Origin: Pseudoxanthomonas suwonensis
Lineage (GTDB): Bacteria > Pseudomonadota > Gammaproteobacteria > Xanthomonadales > Xanthomonadaceae
NCBI GenBank assembly: GCA_003240695.1
Contig: QFNC01000002.1
Span: forward strand, 62,001 to 126,000
Length of the DNA: 64,000 nt
Direction of reading: 5' to 3'
Program-made: the position numbers and the translations under genes
In this document: piece by piece, positions 7,879-16,445 of the stretch
Numbering within the stretch: position 1 is the first letter of the stretch
How the letters are laid out: each line of letters begins with the position of its first letter
Notes under the pieces: generated by a model
What the model was told of the DNA's origin: nothing
Databases searched by the model: none
The model's input: only the letters and a program-made list of their open reading frames with translations

Positions 7879-9048
7879 ATGAACAGCATTTCCGGATTGA
7901 TCCGCGATTCCATCCCACCGCCGCCGTTCGATCCGGAAACCGTTGCTCCGCAACTGGCCGACGCACTGGCCAATTCCCCGACTCTGGCCGATGGAACTGC
8001 CGTGGATGGCCCGACCATTGGCGGCCCACACTCCATGGATCCGGCCGTGCTGCCGTCCGAGCTGCTGGATGCGCTGAACCAGGGCAGCCGACCCATCGGC
8101 GATACGCCCCAGCCAATCGACCTGACCGATCTGCCTCAGGACTTGCAGGATGCCCTCAGCGCTCAGAATCGCGAGCCAGTCGATCTGAACGGCCTCGATC
8201 TGGATGATTTCGATATCGACCTGGACGACATCGAAATCAAGCTGCCGCCTCCGGAGATTCCGTTCGTCCGGGGCGCGAACGACCGCCACACCATCGATCC
8301 GAACGACATCGAGCAGGACGGGTACGGCAGCTGCAGCGTGCTCTCCACGCTTCATACCATCGCAAGCCAGGACCCGTCCGTGATCCAGGACATGATCAGG
8401 GACAACGGGGATGGCACCTACACTGTGACCTTCCAGGAGGAAAGGGAGATTCTCGGCGTCACGATCTGGGTGCCGGTGGAAGTGACCGTGAGTGGCCCAT
8501 TCTCCGCTGGTGGAGGCGCGAACCCCGGTGACACTTCTGCCCAGGGCAGCGAAGTATGGCCTGCCATCATCGAAAAGGCCTACGTGCAGCACTTCCATCC
8601 CGAATTCGCCAACGACAAGACCATCTGGCCTGGCAATCGCGGCGTGAATCCGGCGGACGTGATGCAGCATATCCTGGGCGCCGATGCGACCACCAGCAGC
8701 ACCGGCGACATCAGCTCCACGCAGATGACCGAACTGCTGGCGAACGGCGATGCCGTCGTCGCATGGACTCCGGGATTCAAGGACGAGGATGGCAACTGGC
8801 TGCCACACGTAACCGACGAGCAGAAAGAACTGATCGAACACTACGGGATCGCAGGCGGGCATGCCTATGCAGTCAGCGAGGTGATCCCGGCCGGCACGCC
8901 CTACACCGACCCCCATGCCGGAGAGCAGGTGACCTGCGACGAGGACGTGATCGTGCTGGACAACCCATGGGGCCATTCCGACGTCGTCATGCCGTATTCG
9001 GATTACCAGAAGGTCTACGGCTCGGTCAGCAACACCCCCATCGACTGA
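7879..9048 (+). CDS. Calpain-like (C2 family) cysteine protease
   Basis: The protein has 389 residues with no signal peptide. The ATG at 7879 follows the paired operators; the frame is open upstream only by overlap with the amidase. The C-terminal domain has the papain-fold triad order of calpains: Cys152 in GYGSCSVLSTLHTIA, His328 in GIAGGHAYAVSEV and Asn362 in VLDNPWG. The first ~130 residues are Pro/Asp/Leu-rich and repeat a short LADAL / LLDAL / LQDAL motif about every 35 residues, ending in a strongly acidic stretch (LDLDDFDIDLDDIEIK); this could be a propeptide or a targeting or docking region. Substrates and location are unknown. It might be a secreted effector, since a lipoprotein-like gene follows. 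Confidence 0.75.
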   Translation: MNSISGLIRDSIPPPPFDPETVAPQLADALANSPTLADGTAVDGPTIGGPHSMDPAVLPSELLDALNQGSRPIGDTPQPIDLTDLPQDLQDALSAQNREPVDLNGLDLDDFDIDLDDIEIKLPPPEIPFVRGANDRHTIDPNDIEQDGYGSCSVLSTLHTIASQDPSVIQDMIRDNGDGTYTVTFQEEREILGVTIWVPVEVTVSGPFSAGGGANPGDTSAQGSEVWPAIIEKAYVQHFHPEFANDKTIWPGNRGVNPADVMQHILGADATTSSTGDISSTQMTELLANGDAVVAWTPGFKDEDGNWLPHVTDEQKELIEHYGIAGGHAYAVSEVIPAGTPYTDPHAGEQVTCDEDVIVLDNPWGHSDVVMPYSDYQKVYGSVSNTPID

Positions 9049-9160
9049 TGGCTGACTGCCACCGCACGATCTTCGCACAGCTGCAATCCGGGCGCATTGA
9101 AGGCGATAGCATTGCATCATGCCGTGCTATCGTCGCCCTGCGGCGCATGTGCCTTGTGGC

Positions 9161-9820
9161 ATGATGCCGCTGTCCGCAGCCGTTGGCCTGTTCGTCCTCG
9201 CATTGAGCGGTGGCGGCTGCGCGCAGCTCACGCCGTTAACCGATTCCTCCCCGCCTCGCGACCCTCACAACAGCATGTCAGACAGCAGCCTGCAGATCAC
9301 CCAGGGAACCACCGCTACACGCGGTGACAGTCGTCTGGGGTTCGTCGATTCGGATGGTCCGCAGGCGGTGAAACTGGACGTGTGGACCGAGCAGGACAAA
9401 GCCTGGCTGACGCACTGGCGCCTGCATGTGGATCAGGTGTTCCCGGCTGGCGATGGTTTCCTGCAGGTACGCGGCATTCAACGGAGCGGTTCGCGTGCTG
9501 TCGTGTCTCTGGCGCCTGCCGAAGCTGCCGATGGCATCGTGGCGCCAGCTGCCGATCAACCGATCCTGCCACTGGGCGGCAGTCTGGACATGGGGCTCAC
9601 CCGCATCGAACTGATCGAACCGCCGGCCAATGGGACCGCGCGCGCACGCCTGTGGCCTAAACTCCGCCCGTTGGCGACAACCGCCGACGAGGACATCCGC
9701 CTGGTCGAACTGGGCCCCGGCATGACGCTCGATGTCGGCACCCGCAGCCTGCGGGTGGAACGCATCCAGATGGAAACAGGTGACATTGCCGCCTTCGTGG
9801 CGTTCTCCACCCACCCCTGA
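9161..9820 (+). CDS. Hypothetical exported (possible lipo-) protein
   Basis: The protein has 219 residues. Starting at ATG 9161 it reads MMPLSAAVGLFVLALSGGGCAQL, a signal peptide with an imperfect lipobox (GGGC). The mature part is mostly beta-strand-like (LDVWTEQDKAWLTHWRLHVDQVF, LRVERIQMETGDIAAFVAF) with no domain I recognise. It sits 112 nt behind the calpain-like gene on the same strand. A 7-bp inverted repeat (CGATAGC 9104-9110, GCTATCG 9126-9132) lies between them. A periplasmic partner or immunity role for the protease is speculation only. Confidence 0.6.
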   Translation: MMPLSAAVGLFVLALSGGGCAQLTPLTDSSPPRDPHNSMSDSSLQITQGTTATRGDSRLGFVDSDGPQAVKLDVWTEQDKAWLTHWRLHVDQVFPAGDGFLQVRGIQRSGSRAVVSLAPAEAADGIVAPAADQPILPLGGSLDMGLTRIELIEPPANGTARARLWPKLRPLATTADEDIRLVELGPGMTLDVGTRSLRVERIQMETGDIAAFVAFSTHP

Positions 9821-9855
9821 GCCCATTGCACCATCATTGGTGGCACACTGGCCGC

Positions 9856-10650
9856 ATGACCGGGCCTGATTCGCCATCCCACCTGCCATCCAGTGCCGCG
9901 GTGATCGACCTGCAGCAGCTGCGTCACAGCTGCGCCAGCTGCGCCCTGCACCTGCTGTGCGTGCCCGGCGGCCTCGATGCCGCCGGCCTCGCGCGCCTGG
10001 AAGGCATCGTGCGGCGGCGCCGACGGGTACGGCGCGGCGAGCAGCTGTTCCGCATGGGCGATGCGTTGTCGTCGGTGTACGTGGCCAGCCAGGGCGCCTT
10101 CAAGACCGTGCACGTCACCGAATCCGGCGACGCAATGCTGCTGGGTTTCCACCTGCCCGGCGAGCTGGTGGGACTGGATGCCCTGGGCAGCGGCGTGCAC
10201 CGCTGCGAAGCCGTGGCCCTGACCGATGTGCAGGTCTGCGAACTGCCCTATCCACAGCTGGACGAGATCGCCCGCGAGTTGCCCGGTCTGCAGCAGCAGT
10301 TGCTGCGGGTGATTGGGCAGAGCATGGGCCGTGACCACGACCACCTGGCGGTGCTGATGCGGCGCCAGGCCAGCGAACGCCTGGCGGCATTCCTGCATGG
10401 CCTGACCGAACGCTATGCCCGCATCGGGCTGCCGCCCCTGCAATTCGCCCTGCCGATGAGCCGCGAGGACATCGCCCAGTATCTGGGTCTGGCCCTGGAA
10501 ACAGTCAGCCGCGGCTTCAGCCGCTTGCAGGACGACGGTGTGATTGCCGTGCAGGGCCGACGCATCGGCATCGTCAATCCGCGCGAGCTGGAGCGGCTGG
10601 CCCACGGCATCGTGCCGTCGCTGGCTGCGCCGCAACCGCTGGCACGCTGA
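9856..10650 (+). CDS. FNR/ANR-type oxygen-sensing transcription regulator
   Basis: This 264-residue member of the Crp/Fnr family has the complete [4Fe-4S] ligand set of FNR: C26, C29 and C35 in CASCALHLLC plus C117 in VHRCEAV. A cyclic-nucleotide-like beta-roll follows, then a C-terminal winged helix with MSREDIAQYLGLALETVSRGF, whose ExxSR recognition helix reads TTGAT-type half-sites in FNR. It should activate anaerobic or microaerobic genes when the cluster is intact. The ATG at 9856 was preferred to a TTG at 9826. It converges on ku with a 13-nt gap. Confidence 0.93.
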   Translation: MTGPDSPSHLPSSAAVIDLQQLRHSCASCALHLLCVPGGLDAAGLARLEGIVRRRRRVRRGEQLFRMGDALSSVYVASQGAFKTVHVTESGDAMLLGFHLPGELVGLDALGSGVHRCEAVALTDVQVCELPYPQLDEIARELPGLQQQLLRVIGQSMGRDHDHLAVLMRRQASERLAAFLHGLTERYARIGLPPLQFALPMSREDIAQYLGLALETVSRGFSRLQDDGVIAVQGRRIGIVNPRELERLAHGIVPSLAAPQPLAR

Positions 10651-10663
10651 CGCTCCGACCGAC

Positions 10664-11554
10664 TCAACCCGCCTTGCGCGGCTTGGCTGGTGCTTTCTTC
10701 ACCGCCTTGGCCGGTGCCTTCTTGGTGGCGGGCTTGCTGCCGGCAGCGGTATCGCCGTTCTTGCCCAGGCTCTTCTGCAGCAGCGCGACGAAATCCACCA
10801 CGTTGGTCGCCGCGCCTTCCTGCGGCTCGTCGGATTCATCGAGCACGGTCGTGGTCTTGCCCTTCTGCTTGATCCGCTTGCTGATGATCTCCGACAGCCG
10901 CGCGCGGAACTCGTCGTGGTAATCGTCCGGGTTCCATGTCGTCGCCATCGATTCCACCAGCTGCGTAGCCATCGCGATCTCCTTCGCGCTGACTCGGTAA
11001 TCACCGCTCTTGCCTTCCGGCAGCTTGTACTCGGCCGGATCCACCAGTTCCTGCGGATAACGCATCATCACCAGGATCAACGCATCGCCCAGCGGCATCA
11101 CCGCCGACAGATACTCGCGGGTGCGGATCACCACCCGCGCCACCCCGATCTTCTTCGCTTTCACCAGGGTCTCCCGCAGCAGCACGTAGCCCTTCTCCGC
11201 CTTCTTGCCCGGCACCAGCACGTAGGGCTTCTCGAAATAGCGGATGTCGATGGCGTCGGCGTCGACAAAAGCCTCGATCTCCACCGATTCATGCGTTTCC
11301 GGCGCGGCGGAAGCGATGTCCTCCTTCTCGATCACCACGTAACTGCCCTTGTCGTATTCGAAGGCCTTGACGATGTCCTTCCACGGCACTTCCTCGCCGG
11401 TGTCGGCATTGACGCGCTCGAAGCGGATCGGCTTTTTGTCGCGCGCATCCAGCATGCGGAACGACAGGTCGTTGCTGCGGGTGCCGGACATCAGCGACAC
11501 CGGCACGTTGAGCAGGCCGAAGCTCAGGTTTCCGGTCCAGATCGGGCGTGCCAT
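10664..11554 (-). CDS. ku: Non-homologous end-joining protein Ku
   Basis: The 296-residue bacterial Ku homodimer threads onto broken DNA ends and recruits LigD. The start at 11554 gives MARPIWTGNLSFGLLNVPV, the classical N-terminus. The Ku core is followed by a C-terminal tail very rich in Lys, Ala and Pro (KKAPAKAVKKAPAKPRKAG), which in other bacterial Ku proteins contributes to DNA binding. It lies 71 nt downstream of ligD on the same strand, so both are probably cotranscribed. Confidence 0.96.
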   Translation of the reverse strand: MARPIWTGNLSFGLLNVPVSLMSGTRSNDLSFRMLDARDKKPIRFERVNADTGEEVPWKDIVKAFEYDKGSYVVIEKEDIASAAPETHESVEIEAFVDADAIDIRYFEKPYVLVPGKKAEKGYVLLRETLVKAKKIGVARVVIRTREYLSAVMPLGDALILVMMRYPQELVDPAEYKLPEGKSGDYRVSAKEIAMATQLVESMATTWNPDDYHDEFRARLSEIISKRIKQKGKTTTVLDESDEPQEGAATNVVDFVALLQKSLGKNGDTAAGSKPATKKAPAKAVKKAPAKPRKAG

Positions 11555-11625
11555 GGGCGTGATCTCGCGCTCGGGCGGTCCAGACTGCACGCAGGCGTGT
11601 CATCGCGCCGTGCAGACGCGCACGG

Positions 11626-14208
11626 TCAATCCGGCAGGGTCTGCCGGATGTCGTCGATGCCGGCCCAGGGATGCGACTTCAATCGCTTGAACCGCGCCAG
11701 CGCATTGCGGATGTCGAAGGCATGACCGCTGGTCACTTTGCCCAGTTCCTCCCAGCGCAGCGGCATCGACACCGGCGCACCGGCACGCGCGCGTGCCGAG
11801 AAACCGGCGATGCTGGTCGCGCCGCGGCCATTGCGCAGCCAGTCGATGAAGATGCGGCCCTTGCGCTTCTGCTTGCTCATGGTGGCAACGTAGCGCAGCG
11901 GCTCGGCATCGCGCGCGGCCTCGGCCACCGCCTGCGCGAAGGCACGAGCGCGATCCCATGGCGCCGGCGGCGACAGCGGCACCACCAGATGCAGGCCCTT
12001 GCCGCCACTGGTGCGCACGAACGATTCCAGCCCGGCCTGGCGCAGGAACCCCCGCAGCTGGCGCGCGGCGGCGATCACCTCGCTCCACGCGACGGCCTCA
12101 TCCGGATCGAGGTCGAACACCAGGCGGTCGCAATGCGCCAGGTCATCGACATGCGTGCCCCAGGGATGGAACTCCAGCGTGTTGAACTGCACCAGCTCCA
12201 TCACGCTGGCCGCATCGGTGGCGACCAGGTAATCCTCGTGGCCGCCGTCCGATTCCTCGATCGGCACCAGCGACACCAGTTCCAGACCCGGCGTCGCGTG
12301 CTTCTGGAAAAAGCATTGCGCAGAGATACCGGCCGGGCAGCGCAGCAGCGATAGCGGGCGGTCGCGAATCTCCGGCAGCAGCCAGTCCATTGCCGCGGCG
12401 TAGTAATCGGCCAGTTCGCGTTTGCTGATGCGGTCTTCCGGATACAGCAGCTTGTCGGGGCTGGTGATGTCGGGCGCGATGCGCTCGGCTTTCGCGGCCT
12501 TGGATGCCGCGCGTTTGCGGGTCGATGTCGCCTTGGTCGATTGTTGCGCGGCTTTTTTCGCGGGATCCGCGTCATCGCCGTCAAGGAGGGACTCGACCGA
12601 TTTGTCCGGCCGCAGCGTCTTGAAGCTGGCCTGCCGCAGCAGGCCGCGTCCGCCGGTACCGCGCGTGTTCACTTCGACCACGAAGGCCGGTTCGGGCAAC
12701 CACTTCGCCGCACGCAGGTCGGTGTCGTTCTCCGGCACGTGCACGCTCGGCTTTGCTCCGCCCTTGCCGCGCAGTTCGTCGCCGAGCGCCTTCAGTTGCG
12801 CATCGCTGAAGCCGCTGCCGACGCGACCGGCGTAACGCCAGCCATGCGCCGCATCCGGTGTGGCCAGCAGCAAGGCGCCGATGCCGCTGCGGCTGCTGCG
12901 TGCCGATTCCTTGGGCGGCGTGTAACCGATCACCGCGTACTCCGCGCTGGCCTGCGCCTTGCACTTGCGCCAGTCGTCGCCGCGCCCCGCGTGGTACCGA
13001 CCGTCCAGGCACTTGGACACGATGCCCTCGAAACCCGCCTCCACCGCCGCATCGAATGCCGCCTGCGCAGCGCCGATGCCGTGCGAACTGTAAGCGAGAT
13101 TCGCGGGCGGCCTGGCCAGCACGCGCTCCAGCAGCGCCTTGCGCTCGACCAAGGCGACATCGGCCAGATCGACGCCATCGACATGCAGCAGGTCGAACAG
13201 CACGCAGCGCAATTGTCCCTGCCGCTCGCCGGACAGCACCGCCTGCAACGTGTTGAAGTCTTCGCGGCTGCCGGTACCCGCGACCAGTTCGCCATCCAGC
13301 AGTGCATCGCGCAGACCAAGCGCGCAGATCGCGTCACGCACCTCCGGCACCCGCTCGCTCCAGTCCAGGCCGTTACGCGACCACAGCCGCACCTCGCCCG
13401 CATGGATCGTCGCCAGCAGCCGATAGCCGTCCCACTTCAATTCGTGCAGCCAGCGCTCACCCGCAGGTGGCATCGCAACCAGCTTCGCCAGCTGCGGCGA
13501 TGGCGGCTCCTTCGGCAGGACCTTCCGGCGTGCACCCGGCAACGCGGCGGCTTCTGCCTGCCAGTCGATAGTCGATGCCGACTTCCGCCGCGACGTCGCG
13601 GTCTTCCTGTCGGTCGCTTTCTTCTGCGCGACCTTTCTGCCGGGACGACGTGCGCGGCGCCGATCTTCCAGTGGCGCCTCGGTCACCCCCTCCAGCAGGT
13701 CATCGGCTTCCAGCGGTGCTGCCCAGGCATCGTCCTGCTTGAACAGCAGCCATTGCGGCTGTTTCGACGGCTTGCCGGAACGCACCAGATGCCAGCCGCC
13801 CTTCAGCCGCTCCCCGTGCAATTCGAAACGCAGGTGCCCCTTCGCCAGTTGCGCGGCGACATCGCCCTCGGTGGTCCAAGCGCCGCGATCGAACAACGCG
13901 ACATGCCCGCCACCGTAGTGCCCATGCGGGATGTGTCCCTCGAATGCGGCGTAATCCAGTGGATGGTCCTCCACTTCCACCGCCATGCGCTTGACGCTCG
14001 GGTCCAGGCTCGGACCTTTCGGCACCGCCCAGCTCTTCAGCGCGTCGCCCACCTGCAGGCGGAAGTCGTAGTGGCGATGGCTGGCGTGATGCAGTTGCAC
14101 CACGAAAATCGGGCGCTGCCCGGCCTTGCGCCGTCCCGTTTGCGGCTCCGGCGTGGTATCGGCATTGCCGTCGAAGCGACGTTTGCGCTGGTAATCGGTC
14201 AGCGCCAT
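11626..14208 (-). CDS. ligD: ATP-dependent DNA ligase D (PE-ligase-polymerase)
   Basis: The 860-residue protein has all three LigD activities in Pseudomonas order. The phosphoesterase domain (~25-150) shows HHASHRHYDFRL and HIPHGHYGG. The ATP ligase domain (~225-540) has its nucleotidyl lysine at K258 (ELKWDGYR). The polymerase/primase domain (~570-860) has VFDLDPD and TSGGKGLHLV. A Lys/Arg-rich linker separates PE from ligase. It repairs double-strand breaks with Ku and can add or trim ribonucleotides at ends. The start at 14208 (MALTDYQRKR) lies 7 nt after the histidine phosphatase gene, and ku follows, so the three form one unit. Confidence 0.96.
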   Translation of the reverse strand: MALTDYQRKRRFDGNADTTPEPQTGRRKAGQRPIFVVQLHHASHRHYDFRLQVGDALKSWAVPKGPSLDPSVKRMAVEVEDHPLDYAAFEGHIPHGHYGGGHVALFDRGAWTTEGDVAAQLAKGHLRFELHGERLKGGWHLVRSGKPSKQPQWLLFKQDDAWAAPLEADDLLEGVTEAPLEDRRRARRPGRKVAQKKATDRKTATSRRKSASTIDWQAEAAALPGARRKVLPKEPPSPQLAKLVAMPPAGERWLHELKWDGYRLLATIHAGEVRLWSRNGLDWSERVPEVRDAICALGLRDALLDGELVAGTGSREDFNTLQAVLSGERQGQLRCVLFDLLHVDGVDLADVALVERKALLERVLARPPANLAYSSHGIGAAQAAFDAAVEAGFEGIVSKCLDGRYHAGRGDDWRKCKAQASAEYAVIGYTPPKESARSSRSGIGALLLATPDAAHGWRYAGRVGSGFSDAQLKALGDELRGKGGAKPSVHVPENDTDLRAAKWLPEPAFVVEVNTRGTGGRGLLRQASFKTLRPDKSVESLLDGDDADPAKKAAQQSTKATSTRKRAASKAAKAERIAPDITSPDKLLYPEDRISKRELADYYAAAMDWLLPEIRDRPLSLLRCPAGISAQCFFQKHATPGLELVSLVPIEESDGGHEDYLVATDAASVMELVQFNTLEFHPWGTHVDDLAHCDRLVFDLDPDEAVAWSEVIAAARQLRGFLRQAGLESFVRTSGGKGLHLVVPLSPPAPWDRARAFAQAVAEAARDAEPLRYVATMSKQKRKGRIFIDWLRNGRGATSIAGFSARARAGAPVSMPLRWEELGKVTSGHAFDIRNALARFKRLKSHPWAGIDDIRQTLPD

Positions 14209-14215
14209 GCGGATT

Positions 14216-14758
14216 CTAGTCCCGGCCCTGGCGCGCCATCGGGTTACCGGCGCGCGGCACACGACGGTCGGCATGCATCAACCGCTGGCTGGCGATGTAC
14301 GTGCTGCAGGCGCCCTCGGCATCGAAGTCGAGGCGGATGATCCAACCGTATTCCTCTTCCGACCATGTCGCCGGCAGTGCATCGCGCTGCGCGCCGAGTG
14401 CCTGCGCCAATGGCAGCAGTTCGTCATGGCGCCAGCACACCACCGTGACCACGCCATCGAATCGCTCCTGGCGACTGACGAGCCTGGCGAGTTCCCGGTC
14501 ACGTTTTTCGTCGAAGCGCGCTTCCAAGCGGATGCCCTGCACTGTGGCCAACGGCTCCAGCGTCTGCCGCGGCCGCATGCTGTCGGCCTCGTCCGCGGCG
14601 GCGATCAGGATCGATGGCGGCGCCAGACCGCGCCGACTGCGGAACCAGGGTACATACGCCCATGCACCGCACAATCCGGCCGCACTCAGACCGCGATCGT
14701 CCGTGCGCCCGGTGTCCTCGGCGTGGCGGATCAGCAGCAGGGTGGCGTTGCGAGACAT
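14216..14758 (-). CDS. Histidine phosphatase family protein
   Basis: The protein has 180 residues. The LLLIRHAE motif near residue 10 is the RHG-type phosphohistidine signature of the phosphoglycerate mutase/SixA superfamily, and a second histidine occurs in VVCWRHDELLPLA. The frame is open further upstream, but MSRNATLLLIRHAE at 14758 fits the family start. It is the first gene of a tight cluster with ligD and ku (7 nt to ligD), which is unusual for this family and suggests a possible end-processing or nucleotide-level role; no substrate is known. Confidence 0.8.
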   Translation of the reverse strand: MSRNATLLLIRHAEDTGRTDDRGLSAAGLCGAWAYVPWFRSRRGLAPPSILIAAADEADSMRPRQTLEPLATVQGIRLEARFDEKRDRELARLVSRQERFDGVVTVVCWRHDELLPLAQALGAQRDALPATWSEEEYGWIIRLDFDAEGACSTYIASQRLMHADRRVPRAGNPMARQGRD

Positions 14759-14928
14759 GCGACGAAGACTGGCATGCCGCATGTGCTGCCCATGTCAATC
14801 CATGCTGCTCCACGCCTTACATCTGCACGGGAAAACACGGTTTACGTCACGATCCCGGCATCATGACCGACGATGGGATCCGCTGTGCACGCTGCAACCT
14901 AGCCATGCGCCATCGGCCTGCCAGCCAG

Positions 14929-16254
14929 TCACTGTTTGCCGACATCGCCATACACCCATTGCGCGAACAGCGGCTGCAGATCGCGGCCACTGGCGTGCTG
15001 CATCGCCACCTGAAAATCCCGGCTGGTCACCGTGCCGCCGGCATGCTTGCGCGTGTAGGTCTTGATGCCGCGCCAGAACACCGCATCGCCCAGCTGCGTG
15101 CGCAGGTGGTCCAGGAACAAGGCGCCCTTCGAATACTGCACGGAACGCCGCACACCCAGCGAAGGGTACTTTCCCCGCCACGCCAGTGGCATGTCAAAGC
15201 CCTGCTCGCGCGCCGTCTGCAGGCGGTTGCGGGCGCGATCCATTTCCTCGCGATAGGACGCGACCCCGTATGCATGTTCCTTCCACGCCGCAACCATGAA
15301 CGTGGCGATGCCCTCGTTCAACCAGAAGTCCTGCCAGCTCGCGCAGGTGACCAGATTGCCCCACCACTGGTGCGCCAGTTCGTGGGCGATGATCCAGCCC
15401 GATTCCGGATCGTCCAAATCACGCTGCAATTGTGCAGCGCCGATGATCGAGAAGGAAGCCGCTTCCTGCGCGGCATCCCCATCGACCAGCAACTGGGCGT
15501 AACGTCGGTCCGGCAATGCAACGCCGGCCTTGTCGGCGAAGAATGCAGCGATCAGCGGCGTCTGCTGGAACGCGGTGGCGATATCGTGCGAGGAACCGGT
15601 ACCGTCGAGATACACGAACGCGTCGGTTTCCGGCGCTGCGGTGAATTTGCCGAACGGACCGGCGGCAAAGCCGAACAGATACGGCGAATACGGCCGCGCC
15701 GATCGCCAGCGGTGCAGCACCAGGCCGTCCGGCAGATCGCGACGCGGCAACGCTACACCGACGCCCAGCGATTCCATGCCCTGCGGCAAGGTGAGGTCCA
15801 GCGCGAAGTCCGCCTTGTCGCCCGGTGCATCCTGCAGACACACCATCCAGTCGCAGGCGAAATAGCTGGTGTACAGCCCGCTCCCGGTCCTGTGCAGGCC
15901 GCGCGCAGGCGTACCTGCGTAATCGAACCGGAGCGTGGCAGACCCACCTGCACGCAAGGGTTCGGTCAGATCGAAAACGATCCCGGCTGCAGTACTGCTG
16001 GGCGTGACGGGCTTGCCATCGAGCGTGGCGTTGTCGATGTGCAGCGCATTGGGCGAGAACACCAGGCGCGCGATGTCCGCCACGGCCTTCACCACGATGG
16101 TTTCTCTGCCCGAGAGGGCCTGCGTCGACAGATCGGGTTTCAGCACGACTTCGTAGCGCACGACATCGAAGCCTCCGCCCGCCGTTTCGGGCGGTGCGGC
16201 AGACACGTCCGGCGTGACCGGCACGGCAAGCAACAGCGGCAACAATGGATTCAT
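14929..16254 (-). CDS. M1-like gluzincin metallopeptidase, exported
   Basis: The 441-residue protein starts with a signal peptide (MNPLLPLLLAVPVTPDVSAA). It has an N-terminal beta domain, then a catalytic domain with the zinc site H291-E292-x2-H295 (HELAHQWWG) and E314 in FWLNEGIA. The exopeptidase GAMEN motif of M1 enzymes is replaced by GDAAQEAAS, so only the glutamate is kept and aminopeptidase specificity may be altered. At about half the size of PepN it lacks the C-terminal helical domain. The ATG at 16254 was chosen over a GTG at 16263. It is divergent from the SPFH operon. Confidence 0.88.
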   Translation of the reverse strand: MNPLLPLLLAVPVTPDVSAAPPETAGGGFDVVRYEVVLKPDLSTQALSGRETIVVKAVADIARLVFSPNALHIDNATLDGKPVTPSSTAAGIVFDLTEPLRAGGSATLRFDYAGTPARGLHRTGSGLYTSYFACDWMVCLQDAPGDKADFALDLTLPQGMESLGVGVALPRRDLPDGLVLHRWRSARPYSPYLFGFAAGPFGKFTAAPETDAFVYLDGTGSSHDIATAFQQTPLIAAFFADKAGVALPDRRYAQLLVDGDAAQEAASFSIIGAAQLQRDLDDPESGWIIAHELAHQWWGNLVTCASWQDFWLNEGIATFMVAAWKEHAYGVASYREEMDRARNRLQTAREQGFDMPLAWRGKYPSLGVRRSVQYSKGALFLDHLRTQLGDAVFWRGIKTYTRKHAGGTVTSRDFQVAMQHASGRDLQPLFAQWVYGDVGKQ

Positions 16255-16445
16255 CGTGTGCACCCGCGTTCAGGCATGGAACGCAGGGTACAAGACCGGG
16301 TCGGTCCGGGCGCGCCTGCCGACGCGGGCGGCCATGCCGTCCAGACGGCAACCGGCGGTCTGCGCGACCGCAGCGGCCGCGGCGACACGGTATAGTTCGC
16401 GCACAGGCCGGGCACCGTGTCCGGCAGCAACCGCGGAGAGATGCG

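Noticed and set aside
7780..9120. Minus-strand frame opposite the calpain-like gene
   Set aside because: It would cover both operators and shows no domain, while the plus frame has the full catalytic triad.
12541..14340. Long frame antisense to ligD
   Set aside because: LigD on the other strand has three complete domains; the antisense text shows no family features.
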